The notes under the pieces were generated by a model. It did not search any database, was not told the DNA's origin, and was given only the letters and a program-made list of their open reading frames with translations. This document shows, in pieces, positions 29,146 through 38,270 of a stretch of 64,000 nt of DNA (positions are counted from its first letter, which is position 1; each line of letters opens with the position of its first letter). Source of the DNA: Burkholderia contaminans. GTDB lineage: Bacteria > Pseudomonadota > Gammaproteobacteria > Burkholderiales > Burkholderiaceae. The translations under genes and the position numbers were made by a program. The stretch covers positions 1,922,001-1,986,000 of the forward strand of contig NZ_CP090640.1 of assembly GCF_029633825.1 (NCBI RefSeq), written 5' to 3'.

Positions 29146-31236
29146 ATGACGAGGCTCGGGTGGGGCAGGCGGATGGTTTTCGGCGCGGCGCTGGCCGCGG
29201 TCGCGATACTCGGCGCCTGTAACGGCGACGAATCGGCCGAGCGCAACCGGTTGCCCGGTTTCGTGTCCGGCAGCGTGCGCACGACGGCCTACGACGGCGC
29301 GAGCGACGACCTGCTGACGGCCGGCCTCGGCAAGACGGGCCTCGGCTCGGCGAGCGCCCCCGGCTTTGCGAATGCCGCCCGGCCGACGAGCGCCGAGTTG
29401 CGCCGTCTCGCGATCTGGTCGAACTATCGCGCGCTCGTCGACATGAGCGCGAACGGCGGCTACGGCCGCTTCTGGGGGCCGAACGTCGACCTCGACGGCA
29501 ACGACACGCTCGGCGAAGGCAAGATTCCCGGCACCGAATATCTCGCGTACGCCGACGACGGTAGCGGCAGCAAGAACGTCACGCTGCTCGTGCAGGTGCC
29601 CGCCAGCTTCAATCCCGCGCAGCCGTGCATCGTCACCGCGACGTCGTCGGGCTCGCGCGGCGTGTACGGCGCGATTTCCGCGGCCGGCGAATGGGCGCTC
29701 AAGCGCGGCTGCGCGGTCGCCTACAACGACAAGGGCGGCGGCAACGGCGCGCACGAGCTGATGTCGGACACCATCACGCTGATCGACGGCACGCTCGCCA
29801 ACGCGGTGCTGGCCGGCACCGCGAGCCTGTTCACCGCGAACGCCACCAGCGGCGAGCTCGCCACATTCAATTCCCGCTTCCCGAACCGCTATGCGTTCAA
29901 GCATGCGCATTCGCAGCAGAATCCCGAGCAGGACTGGGGGCGCGTCACGCTGCAGTCGGTCGAGTTCGCGTACTGGGCGCTCAACGAGCAGTTCGGACCG
30001 CTGATCGACGGCTCGCATCACGGCGTGCGCTATCGCGCGGGCGACGTCACGACGATCGCCGCGTCGGTCAGCAACGGCGGCGGCGCGTCGCTCGCGGCGG
30101 CCGAACAGGACAACCGCGGCTGGATCACCGCGGTCGTGGTCGGCGAGCCGCAGATCAACGTGCGGATGGCGCCGAACGCGGTCGTGCGCTCGGGCGGCCA
30201 GCCCGTGCCGTCGTTCGGCCGGCCGCTGGCCGACTATGCGACGCTCGCGAATCTGCTGGAGCCATGCGCGGCCGCGTCCGCGTCGCTTGCCGACGCGCCG
30301 TCCCTGAGCGCGCTGCCGGCGGCGACCACGCAGTCGATCCGCACCCAGCGCTGCGCGACGCTCGCCGCGGCCGGGCTCGTGTCGGGCGCCGATACGCAAA
30401 GCCAGGCCGCCGACGCGCTCGCGCAGCTCCACGCGGCCGGCTATCTCGCCGATTCCGACCTGCTGCAGGCGCCGATGTGGGATTCGCAGGCGATTCCGGC
30501 GATCGCGGTCACGTATGCGAACGCGTACACGCGCTCGCACGTCACCGACAACCTGTGCAATTTCAGCTTCGCGACGACGAACCCGGCGACGGGCGCCGTC
30601 GCCGCGCCGGCCACGTCGCCGATGCCGGCCGTGTTCGGCGTCGGCAACGGCGTGCCGCCGACGTCCGGCATCAACCTCGTGTTCAACACGGGCGTGGGCG
30701 TCGATCACCGGCTCGCCACTCCCGATGCAAGCTTCGCGGGCGCGCTGTGCCTGCGCCAGCTCTGGACGAACGGGATGCTCGGGATGCCCGCGAACGTCGA
30801 CGCGGTGCGCGTGAACGCGAACCTGCAGGGCAAGCCGGCGATCATCGTGCAGGGCCGCAGCGACGCGCTCGTGCCCGTGAACCACGCGTCGCGCGCGTAT
30901 GTCGCGCAGAACGGCATCAGCGAAGGCGGACGCAGCCAGCTCGTGTTCTACGAGGTGACGAACGGCCAGCACTTCGACGCGTTCCTGCCGGTGCCGGGCT
31001 TCGACACGCGCTTCGTGCCGGTTCATTACTACAACCTGCAGGCGCTGAACCTGATGTGGAAGCACCTGAAGAACGGCGCGCCGCTGCCGCCGTCGCAGGT
31101 GATCCGCACGGTGCCGCGCGGCGGCACGCCGGGCGCCGCGCCCGCGCTGACGGGCGCGAACCTGCCGCCGATCTCGGCTGCGCCGGGCGCGAACGCGATT
31201 CCCGTCGGGGCCGGCGCGATCGACGTGCCGCTCTGA
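29146..31236 (+). CDS. D-(-)-3-hydroxybutyrate oligomer hydrolase
   Basis: This protein of about 696 residues hydrolyses short 3-hydroxybutyrate oligomers released from polyhydroxybutyrate. It matches the HBOH family over its full length, including FWGPNVDLDGNDTLGEGKIP, GSRGVYGAISAAGEWALKRG, AVAYNDKGGGNGAHEL, SVSNGGGASLAAAEQD (probable serine nucleophile in a SNG motif) and GRSDALVPVNHASRAY. The N-terminus has a hydrophobic segment ending AILGACNGD, a fair lipobox, so it may be a lipoprotein. ATG 29146, with GAGAGG upstream, is preferred; ATG 29104 is also in frame. Confidence 0.92.
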   Translation: MTRLGWGRRMVFGAALAAVAILGACNGDESAERNRLPGFVSGSVRTTAYDGASDDLLTAGLGKTGLGSASAPGFANAARPTSAELRRLAIWSNYRALVDMSANGGYGRFWGPNVDLDGNDTLGEGKIPGTEYLAYADDGSGSKNVTLLVQVPASFNPAQPCIVTATSSGSRGVYGAISAAGEWALKRGCAVAYNDKGGGNGAHELMSDTITLIDGTLANAVLAGTASLFTANATSGELATFNSRFPNRYAFKHAHSQQNPEQDWGRVTLQSVEFAYWALNEQFGPLIDGSHHGVRYRAGDVTTIAASVSNGGGASLAAAEQDNRGWITAVVVGEPQINVRMAPNAVVRSGGQPVPSFGRPLADYATLANLLEPCAAASASLADAPSLSALPAATTQSIRTQRCATLAAAGLVSGADTQSQAADALAQLHAAGYLADSDLLQAPMWDSQAIPAIAVTYANAYTRSHVTDNLCNFSFATTNPATGAVAAPATSPMPAVFGVGNGVPPTSGINLVFNTGVGVDHRLATPDASFAGALCLRQLWTNGMLGMPANVDAVRVNANLQGKPAIIVQGRSDALVPVNHASRAYVAQNGISEGGRSQLVFYEVTNGQHFDAFLPVPGFDTRFVPVHYYNLQALNLMWKHLKNGAPLPPSQVIRTVPRGGTPGAAPALTGANLPPISAAPGANAIPVGAGAIDVPL

Positions 31237-31849
31237 CGGCGAGCGCCGCGCCGCCCTCACGAAGCCGGACAGTCGTCCGGCTTTTTCTTTTGGTTGCCCT
31301 GGAATCGGTCCCGAACTGCCTTTTATTGGAATGGCGAGCGCCGTAACAAATTATTACTTTACGGCGATAAATCGGGACCCTAATATGCGCCGGTATTTTC
31401 ACTTAATTTAATAAATTCCAGATACGAGATATTCCTTTCCGTTTAGTTAATCGATCCTTTCGATTTTATTAAATCGGCTCGAGTCGCGATTGATCGTCGT
31501 TTTTCGATTAATCGGCATCTCGCCGAGGGGGATTGTTCGTCTGTTCGAAGCGAGGCGCCCTTGTGGGTAGTGGCCTGGCGGGGTGTGCTTTTGCCGTCGA
31601 TTTTGTGCGTGTGCAAATACGCCGAATGAATATGTATTGCTGCGGATTATCGAATTGTCGTTCGCAATGGAATTGATTCCATTGTGCAGTCGCAAAAATA
31701 TGGGTGGGGTAAATCATGCCGGTCGGTATTCGTCGAGCCGGTAAAAAACTCGGAGTGCGTCGCATAACGAATGCATTCCCGGTGCGGAGCGCCGGCGCAG
31801 ATGATCCTTTGCGACCGGCGGTATTTATCGTTCTGTTCGAGAGGCAATA
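31237..31849. other. Long low-GC intergenic region upstream of the S10 peptidase
   Basis: These 613 bases begin with the terminator of the previous gene. From about 31310 to 31740 they are strikingly AT-rich for this genome, with TTTAATAAA, GTTTAGTTAATCG and TTTTTCGATTAATCGG. Small frames on the minus strand match nothing I recognise. No transposase remnant or RNA gene is apparent. Confidence 0.55.
31262..31288 (+). terminator. Terminator after 3-hydroxybutyrate oligomer hydrolase
   Basis: AAGCCGGAC (31262-31270) pairs with GTCCGGCTT (31275-31283) around a 4-base loop, followed by TTTCTTTT. Confidence 0.85.
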
Positions 31850-33685
31850 ATGACGACACGGAAGTCCTTGAAAGACGGTTTCGCGCTATTCGGAACGACA
31901 CTGAGCGTGCCGCTCGCAGCGGCCGCGGCCGCTGCGCTGCTCGTCACGGGGTGCGGTGGCGACGACGGGGCGAGCCCGGCCGCTTCGGCCGCCGCCGCCG
32001 CCGCGACGTCGGCCGGCGCCAGCACGTCGGCCAACACCAACGCCACGGCCGCCGCGGCCGACCAGCCGTACGTCGACAACGACGTGTACGGCACCGGGCC
32101 GAACGACGCGGTCACGGATTCCACGGAAGGGGCGGCCGTCGTGCACCGTACGGTCACGATCGGCGGCAAGGCCATCAAGTACACGGCCACCACGGGCCAC
32201 CTGACGACGATCGATCCGGTCACGTCGGCGCCGAACGCGAAGATGTTCTACGTCGCGTACACGCAGGACAATCCGGACCCGTCGAAGCCGCGCCCGGTCA
32301 CGTTCTTCTACAACGGCGGCCCCGGCTCGTCGTCGGTCTACCTGCTGCTCGGCTCGTACGGGCCGAAACGCCTGCAGTCGTCGTTCCCGAACTTCACGCC
32401 GCCCGCGCCGTACAAGCTGCTCGACAACCCGGACAGCCTGCTCGACCGTACCGACCTCGTGTTCATCAACCCGGTCGGCACCGGTTACTCGGCGGCGATC
32501 GCCCCGGCGAAGAACAAGGATTTCTGGGGCACCGACCAGGACGCCCGCTCGATCGACCGCTTCATCCAGCGCTACCTGACGAAATACTCGCGCTGGAATT
32601 CGCCGAAGTTCCTGTACGGCGAGTCGTACGGCACCGCGCGCAGCGCGGTCGTGTCGTGGGTGCTGCATGAGGACGGCATCGACCTGAACGGGATCACGCT
32701 GCAATCGTCGATCCTCGACTACGCGAATGCGCTGTCCGCGCCGGGCACGTTCCCGACGCTCGCGGCCGATGCGTTCTACTGGAAGAAGACGACGCTCAAC
32801 CCGACGCCGACCGACCTCGACGCGTACATGGTCCAGGCCCGCAACTACGCGGACAACACGCTCGCGCCGCTCGCGCAGAAGCCGAACCCGCAGGACGGCG
32901 GCTTCGTGAACGTGCGGCTGAACCTGAACCTGCAGACCGCGCAGCAGATGGGCGCATACATCGGCACGGATCCGACGTCGCTGATCCAGACGTTCGGCAA
33001 CCCGGCCGCGCTCGGCAACGTGCCGTCGTCGAACGACAACCCGCCGTACACGTTCTTCCTGACGCTCGTGCCGGGCACGCAGATCGGCCAGTACGACGGT
33101 CGCGCGAACTTCACGGGCAAGGGCATCGCACCGTACATCCTGCCGAACTCGGGCAGCAACGATCCGTCGATCACGAACGTGGGCGGCGCGTACACGGTGC
33201 TGTGGAACAGCTACATCAACACCGACCTCAAGTACACGTCGACGTCGTCGTTCGTGGACCTGAACGACCAGGTCTTCAACAACTGGGACTTCAGCCATAC
33301 CGACCCGACCGGCGCGAACAAGGGCGGCGGCAATACGCTGTACACGGCGGGCGATCTGGCGTCGACGATGAGCGTGAACCCGGACCTGAAGGTGCTGTCG
33401 GCAAACGGCTATTTCGACGCCGTCACGCCGTTCCACCAGACGGAGCTGACGCTCGCGCAGATGCCGCTCGACCCGACGCTCAAGGCGCAGAACCTGACGA
33501 TCAAGAACTACCCGTCGGGCCACATGATCTACCTGAACGACGCGTCGCGGACCGCGCTGAAGGGCGATCTCGCCAACTTCTACGACGGCATCCTGGCCAA
33601 CCGCACTGCGCTGCAGCGCGTGCTGAAGCTGCAGATGCGCACGCAGCAGCTCAAGCAGCAGAAGTTGCAGCAACAGGGGCAGTAA
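31850..33685 (+). CDS. Serine carboxypeptidase (peptidase S10) family lipoprotein
   Basis: This 611-residue protein has a type II signal (LLVTGCGGDD, lipid-acceptor Cys about residue 36), an Ala/Ser/Thr-rich linker and then an S10 domain. The oxyanion region is FFYNGGPGSSSVYLLLG and the nucleophile is Ser259 in YGESYGTAR. The aspartate is in NGYFDAVTPFHQT and the histidine in YPSGHMIYLND, so the full triad is present. S10 enzymes cleave C-terminal residues at acid pH and are best known from eukaryotes. The C-terminus is Gln/Leu-rich (QQLKQQKLQQQGQ). It is a single gene between an AT-rich gap and a terminator. Confidence 0.9.
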   Translation: MTTRKSLKDGFALFGTTLSVPLAAAAAAALLVTGCGGDDGASPAASAAAAAATSAGASTSANTNATAAAADQPYVDNDVYGTGPNDAVTDSTEGAAVVHRTVTIGGKAIKYTATTGHLTTIDPVTSAPNAKMFYVAYTQDNPDPSKPRPVTFFYNGGPGSSSVYLLLGSYGPKRLQSSFPNFTPPAPYKLLDNPDSLLDRTDLVFINPVGTGYSAAIAPAKNKDFWGTDQDARSIDRFIQRYLTKYSRWNSPKFLYGESYGTARSAVVSWVLHEDGIDLNGITLQSSILDYANALSAPGTFPTLAADAFYWKKTTLNPTPTDLDAYMVQARNYADNTLAPLAQKPNPQDGGFVNVRLNLNLQTAQQMGAYIGTDPTSLIQTFGNPAALGNVPSSNDNPPYTFFLTLVPGTQIGQYDGRANFTGKGIAPYILPNSGSNDPSITNVGGAYTVLWNSYINTDLKYTSTSSFVDLNDQVFNNWDFSHTDPTGANKGGGNTLYTAGDLASTMSVNPDLKVLSANGYFDAVTPFHQTELTLAQMPLDPTLKAQNLTIKNYPSGHMIYLNDASRTALKGDLANFYDGILANRTALQRVLKLQMRTQQLKQQKLQQQGQ

Positions 33686-33720
33686 GCGGCACGGGCGGCT
33701 CGCGCCGCCCCGGATGGACG

Positions 33721-33755
33721 ACAGCCCGATCGGCGCAGGCCGGTCGGGCTGTTTT
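33721..33755 (+). terminator. Terminator after the S10 peptidase gene
   Basis: ACAGCCCGATCGGC (33721-33734) pairs with GCCGGTCGGGCTGT (33739-33752), 14 bp with one wobble, loop GCAG, then TTT. Confidence 0.88.
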
Positions 33756-33842
33756 CATTTGCGGAGGGCGATGGGCCGGCGCGTTGTGCGCCGGCCGCGA
33801 AATGGCGTCAAACCGTCGAGGACAGGGTGTGCGCGCCGCGTG

Positions 33843-34631
33843 TTACGCCAGCACGAGCCGGATGCCGACCGCGACGAGCGTCGAGGCGAGCAGGTTGCGC
33901 AGCAGTCGTTCGGGCGCGCGCGCCGACAGCAGGCTGCCGAGCACGATACCGGGCAGCGAGCCGAGCAGCAGCGACAGCAGCATCGACCAGTCGACCGAGC
34001 CGAGCAGCCAGTGGCCCATGCCCGCGACGAGCGTGAGCGGCACCGCGTGCGCGATGTCGGAGCCGACGATGCGGGTCGTCGCGAGCGCCGGATACAGCAG
34101 CAGGAGCACCGTCACGCCGATCGCGCCGGCACCGACCGACGTCATCGACACGAGTACGCCGAGCACGGCGCCCGTCAGTACGGTCGACCACAGCGTGCGC
34201 GTGGGGCTCGGCGCGAGCGGGTTGCGCGCGGCGAACGCGGTGAGCTGCGGCCGGAAGATGAGCGCGAGTGACGTGAGCAGCAACGCGACGCCGAGCACGA
34301 GCTGGATCATCCGCGCGGTACCCGGCGCGTTCATCCCGTGCGTATGCAGCCACCACAGCGTGATGGCCGCGGCCGGGACGCTGCCCGCCGCGAGCCGGCC
34401 CGTGATGCGCCAGTCGATCGAGCCTTTCAGGCCGTGGACGAGGGTGCCGGTGGCCTTGGTCGCGGCCGCGTACAGCAGGTCGGTGCCGACCGCCGTTGCA
34501 GGGTGGACGCCGAACAGCAGCACGAGGATCGGCGTCATCAACGAACCACCGCCAACGCCCGTCAGGCCGACGAGGATGCCGACGAACAGGCCGGACAACG
34601 AGTACAGCAGGTCGATATGGGGAAGCGACAT
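33843..34631 (-). CDS. TauE/SafE-family sulfite/anion exporter
   Basis: This 262-residue membrane protein has about eight hydrophobic segments and the family's two half-repeats: LTGVGGGSLMTPILVLLFGVHPATAVGTDLLYAAATK near the start and LVSMTSVGAGAIGVTVLLLLYP in the middle. TauE/SafE proteins move sulfite, sulfonates or other anions across the inner membrane. No sulfur gene is adjacent, so the substrate is open. It is convergent with the S10 peptidase gene. Confidence 0.9.
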   Translation of the reverse strand: MSLPHIDLLYSLSGLFVGILVGLTGVGGGSLMTPILVLLFGVHPATAVGTDLLYAAATKATGTLVHGLKGSIDWRITGRLAAGSVPAAAITLWWLHTHGMNAPGTARMIQLVLGVALLLTSLALIFRPQLTAFAARNPLAPSPTRTLWSTVLTGAVLGVLVSMTSVGAGAIGVTVLLLLYPALATTRIVGSDIAHAVPLTLVAGMGHWLLGSVDWSMLLSLLLGSLPGIVLGSLLSARAPERLLRNLLASTLVAVGIRLVLA

Positions 34632-34973
34632 CGGAAGCAGGCGGTTATGCGGCGACGGTTGTGCGATGTTCGGCGGCGGCGCGCGGCCGCGGCGCGCGCG
34701 TCAAAGTCCGCCATTGTCGCAAATGTGGCGCGTGGATGTACGACTGCGTTAAAAATCGGAGGGGAAAGCCCGTGGGGCGGGCATCCGGCTCGAAGTAAAA
34801 CGGGCGTTTGAGCAGCGCGAGGGGCGCGATGGCCGTTCTCCTCGCGACGGATCGGCCCGAAACGCCCGGTGAACAGAAAGCGGGTGCGAGGCCCGGCAGG
34901 TATGAAAAAGGGCGCGACAGTGCGCGCCCCGGTTCGATGGCGGCGGTCGATGCCACCAGCCGCCGCCGCCCGG
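34632..34973. other. Intergenic region between the TauE and DHA2 transporter genes
   Basis: This 342-base gap has no supportable gene. It contains the leftward terminator of the DHA2 transporter near 34905-34929, and the promoter of the TauE gene is expected near 34640-34700. Confidence 0.5.
34905..34929 (-). terminator. Leftward terminator of the DHA2 transporter gene
   Basis: On the minus strand GGGCGCG and CGCGCCC pair (34910-34916 with 34923-34929) and are followed by a T5 run (AAAAA at 34905-34909 on the plus strand). Confidence 0.75.
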
Positions 34974-36413
34974 TCAGTGCATCGCGGGGCCGACGCCTTC
35001 GACCGCACCCTGCTGCCGGATGCGCAGCGCGAAGCCGATCAGCGCGGCGACGGCGGCGAACGCCGCACCGAATGCGAAGGCCGCATGGTAGCCGCCGTTC
35101 AGCGCGTCGAGCGGCGCGGCATTCGCTGCCGCGAGCGTGTTGCTGCGGGCGGCCGCGAGGCTCGCGAGCACGGCGAGGCCGAGCGCGCCGCCCATCATGA
35201 ATGCAGTGTTGACGATCCCTGACGCGAGCCCGGAATCGGACGGATCGACGTCGCTCATCGCGGCGAGCAGCACCGGGTTGAACGCGACGCCCGCGCCGAT
35301 GCCGAGCAGCGTCATGCCGGGCAGCACGTGCCAGACGAAGCCGCCGTCCACCGGCGCACGCGAGAACAGTGCGAGGCCGCACGCAGCGATCAGCAGGCCG
35401 GCCGCGATCGGGCCGCGGATGCCGAAGCGCATCACGATCCGCGCGGACAGCCCGAGCGAGAACGCGGCCATGATCAGGTTCGCCGGCAGGAATGCAAGGC
35501 CGACCTGCAGCGGCCCGTAGCCGAGCACGCGCTGCATGTACAGCGCGGACAGGAAGAACCACGCGAACATCGCGGCCGCCCACAGCACGGCGATCACGTT
35601 CGCGAGCGCGACGTTGCGCGACGAGAACAGCGAGAGCGGCATCAGCGGATGCGCGGCGCGCGCCTCGATCGCGATGAACATCGCGAGCAGCGCGACCGCT
35701 GCACCGATCAGTGCGACGGTCTGCGTCGACAGCCAGCCGGCTTCGTTGCCGCCGACGATCCCGTAGACGGCCAGCATCAGCGACGCGGTCACGGTGATCG
35801 CGCCCGCGACGTCGAGCCGCGCGGTGCCGGCCGGCGCGCGCAGGCGCGGCAGCAGCGAGACGCACATCGCATAGACCGCGATGCCGATCGGCAGGTTGAC
35901 GAGGAAGATCCAGTGCCACGACAGCGAGCTCGTCAGCAGCCCGCCGAGCAGCACGCCGATGCTGCCGCCGCCCGCGCAGACGAAGCCGTACACGCCCATC
36001 GCGCGGGCGCGTTCGCCGGGTTCGGTGAAGAGATTCATGATCAGCGACAGCGCGACGGCCGATACGACCGCGCCGCCGATTCCCTGCACCGCGCGCGCGG
36101 CGATCAGCATCGCCTGCGATTGCGCGAGGCCGCACGCGAGCGATGCGAGCGTGAAGACGACGAGGCCGGCAAGGAACATGCGCCGCTGGCCGTACAGGTC
36201 GCCGAGCCGGCCGCCGAGCAGCAGGCAGCCGCCGAACGTCAGCAGGTACGCGTTGACGACCCACACGAGGGCCGTCTCGGTGAAATGGAGGTCGGTGCTG
36301 ATCGACGGCAGTGCGACGTTCACGATCGTGCTGTCGAGCACGATCATCAGCACGCCGAGGCAGAGGACGATCAGCGCGTACCAGCGCTTCTCGCCGTGAA
36401 TCCCGTGGGTCAT
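34974..36413 (-). CDS. MFS drug:H+ antiporter, DHA2 (14-helix) family
   Basis: This 479-residue protein has about 14 hydrophobic segments. Motif C of antiporters is visible (GGGSIGVLLGGLL), with the helix 1 motif VLDSTIVNVALPSI and the loop motif LLLGGRLGDLYGQRRMFLAG, matching the EmrB/QacA group of multidrug or dye exporters. No EmrA-type adaptor gene lies next to it. It is single, and oriented away from the FrnE-like gene 138 bases beyond its start. Confidence 0.9.
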   Translation of the reverse strand: MTHGIHGEKRWYALIVLCLGVLMIVLDSTIVNVALPSISTDLHFTETALVWVVNAYLLTFGGCLLLGGRLGDLYGQRRMFLAGLVVFTLASLACGLAQSQAMLIAARAVQGIGGAVVSAVALSLIMNLFTEPGERARAMGVYGFVCAGGGSIGVLLGGLLTSSLSWHWIFLVNLPIGIAVYAMCVSLLPRLRAPAGTARLDVAGAITVTASLMLAVYGIVGGNEAGWLSTQTVALIGAAVALLAMFIAIEARAAHPLMPLSLFSSRNVALANVIAVLWAAAMFAWFFLSALYMQRVLGYGPLQVGLAFLPANLIMAAFSLGLSARIVMRFGIRGPIAAGLLIAACGLALFSRAPVDGGFVWHVLPGMTLLGIGAGVAFNPVLLAAMSDVDPSDSGLASGIVNTAFMMGGALGLAVLASLAAARSNTLAAANAAPLDALNGGYHAAFAFGAAFAAVAALIGFALRIRQQGAVEGVGPAMH

Positions 36414-36551
36414 GGGCTTGCCGCCTTCTGATCGTTATTGGAAGGCTGCATTGTAGGCGCCATCGGCGCGGGCTTCCTGCCGGTTTGTGGCAGCAGCGAA
36501 GCGTAGTCGCGCGTCCGGGCGGGACGCGCGTGATGATGGATGCGACGGGCG

Positions 36552-37283
36552 TTACGAGCGCGCCGGCAACTCGCAGCCATCGGGGCCGCACGCGGCCGCG
36601 TCGCCGCCGTCGAGCTCGACGATGCCGTCGCGCCATGCCTGGTCGAGCGCCTGCGCGAATGCGTCGGCCGGCTGCGCGCCCGACACCGCGTAGCGGCCGC
36701 CGAACACGAACAGCGGCACGCCGCGCCCGCCGATCTGCGCGGCGCGGGCGACGTCGGCTTCGACTTCGGCGCGGTACTGGTCGCTGCGCAGCACGGCTTC
36801 GACGGCCGAGCGCTCGAGCCCGGCCTCGACCGCGAATTCGGTCAGCTCGGCGTGATCGAACAGCGAGCCGTGCTCGCAGAAATACGCGCGGTACAGCCGC
36901 TCGGTCAGCGCGTGCGCGCGGCCCGTCGCTTCCGCGAGCTTCACGAGCCGGTGGCCATCGAGCGTGTCGCCGACGAGCGTGCCGGGCAGGTCGTAGCGCA
37001 GCCCGACGCTGGCGGCGGCATCGGTGACCTGGCGCAGCATCTGGTCGACCTGCGCGGGCGACATCCGGTACTTGCCGCCGAGCATCGCCTCGACCGGCTC
37101 GACGGGCTGGCCGGGCATCAGCCGGTACGCGCGCAGCGCGACGTCGACGCGGTCGGCGTGCGCGAACGTGGCGAGCGCCTCATCGAAGCGGCGCTTGCCG
37201 ATCCAGCACCACGGGCAGATCAGGTCGGACCAGATTTCGACGGTCAGGGTCGGGCGGGCAGTCGGGGCGGGAGCGGTCGTCAT
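36552..37283 (-). CDS. DsbA-family oxidoreductase, FrnE-like
   Basis: This 243-residue protein has a thioredoxin fold with an active-site CPWC (SDLICPWCWIGKRRF, residues about 19-33), a helical insert and the cis-proline strand GGRGVPLFVFGGRYAVSGAQ. It is cytoplasmic by absence of a signal peptide, as for FrnE proteins described as disulfide isomerases linked to oxidative stress. A C-terminal CGPDGCEL adds two more cysteines. No other redox genes adjoin. Confidence 0.9.
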   Translation of the reverse strand: MTTAPAPTARPTLTVEIWSDLICPWCWIGKRRFDEALATFAHADRVDVALRAYRLMPGQPVEPVEAMLGGKYRMSPAQVDQMLRQVTDAAASVGLRYDLPGTLVGDTLDGHRLVKLAEATGRAHALTERLYRAYFCEHGSLFDHAELTEFAVEAGLERSAVEAVLRSDQYRAEVEADVARAAQIGGRGVPLFVFGGRYAVSGAQPADAFAQALDQAWRDGIVELDGGDAAACGPDGCELPARS

Positions 37284-37479
37284 GGGCGGTTCCGGGCAGC
37301 AAAAAATGTAACCGGGACTATATCACTTCGTGCTTCGACGCTTCGTCTTGCCCGGCGACCGGGTGAAACGGGCGCCCGGCGTACCACGAAGCATAGACAC
37401 GGAAGCGGCGCCCCGATAGCGATTGCCGATGCGGGCCGCCGCCGCGCGTTGCGGCGCGCCGGCCCGCGACGTGTTTCGC

Positions 37480-38139
37480 TCAAGCGTCGCCCTGCGTTTC
37501 CTTCAGGTGCTTGAGGTGCTTGTAGACCGTCGCGCGGCCCATCCCGAGCACGTTCGCGACGTAGTTCGCCGCGCTCTTGCCGCGAAACGCGCCCTCCGCG
37601 TAAAGCGCTTCGACGAGCTCGCGCCGGTGCTCGCGCGTGAGCCCGTTCAGCCCGACCTGCCGCTCGCGCAGCCAGCCGTGCAGGAACGTGTTGATGCGCT
37701 CCTGCCAGTCGTCGCGGAACAACTCGTCCGGCTGCGCGACGACGCCCGCGCCCTTGATGAACAGGTCGAGCGTCGCGCGCACCTCGTCGAACACCGCGAT
37801 GTTGAAGTTGATGCACATCATCCCGGCCGGGCGGCCTTCGTCGTCGAACAGCACGTTGCTGACGCAGCGCATCCGGCGGCCGTCCCAGTTCAGCTTCTCG
37901 TAAGGGCCGATCACGCGCTCGCGCGCGGAATGGTCGATTTCCTCGAGCGCGGAATCGTCGCCGACCTCGCGCTTCGACAGGTTGTTCGCGAGATACAGCA
38001 CGGTCTGGTCGTGCAGGTCGTGAATCACGACTTCCGCGTACGGGAAGAACAGCGCGGCGATACCGTCGGCGATCGGCGCATAACGGGTGAGCAGCAGGTC
38101 TTTGACGGGGGATTTCTTCTTGCGCATCGGGTTCGCCAT
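37480..38139 (-). CDS. PAS/HTH transcriptional regulator, DauR/YheO-like
   Basis: This 219-residue protein has an N-terminal YheO-type PAS-like domain (IADGIAALFFPYAEVVIHDL; MMCINFNIAVFDEV) and a C-terminal HTH with GKSAANYVANVLGMGRATVY (residues about 187-206). In Pseudomonas aeruginosa the related DauR represses the D-arginine genes dauBA. Here the next genes are an ornithine-cyclodeaminase-family protein, an amino-acid binding protein and an FAD D-amino-acid dehydrogenase, the same set, so a DauR role is likely. Start ATG 38139 or 38127 (MRKKKSPV) are both possible; neither has a strong ribosome site. Confidence 0.85.
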   Translation of the reverse strand: MANPMRKKKSPVKDLLLTRYAPIADGIAALFFPYAEVVIHDLHDQTVLYLANNLSKREVGDDSALEEIDHSARERVIGPYEKLNWDGRRMRCVSNVLFDDEGRPAGMMCINFNIAVFDEVRATLDLFIKGAGVVAQPDELFRDDWQERINTFLHGWLRERQVGLNGLTREHRRELVEALYAEGAFRGKSAANYVANVLGMGRATVYKHLKHLKETQGDA

Positions 38140-38270
38140 CTCGGGTGGGCGGGGGCCGGGCAGCGCGTCGGGCCGGAGCGCCGGCGCACCGTTGGCCGGC
38201 ATGCCCGTGCGCCCGCGCGCGGCCGCCGCGGCGGTTGCGCCATTGTATCGGCCCCGCGCGCGCGTGCCGC

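Noticed and set aside
28978..31260. A 760-codon minus-strand frame over the hydroxybutyrate oligomer hydrolase
   Set aside because: It is Arg-rich antisense shadow; the plus strand encodes a full-length known enzyme.
37431..37467. GCGGGCC...GGCCCGC hairpin after the DauR-like gene as a terminator
   Set aside because: It has a stem but no T-run on either strand, so it is not supported as a rho-independent terminator.
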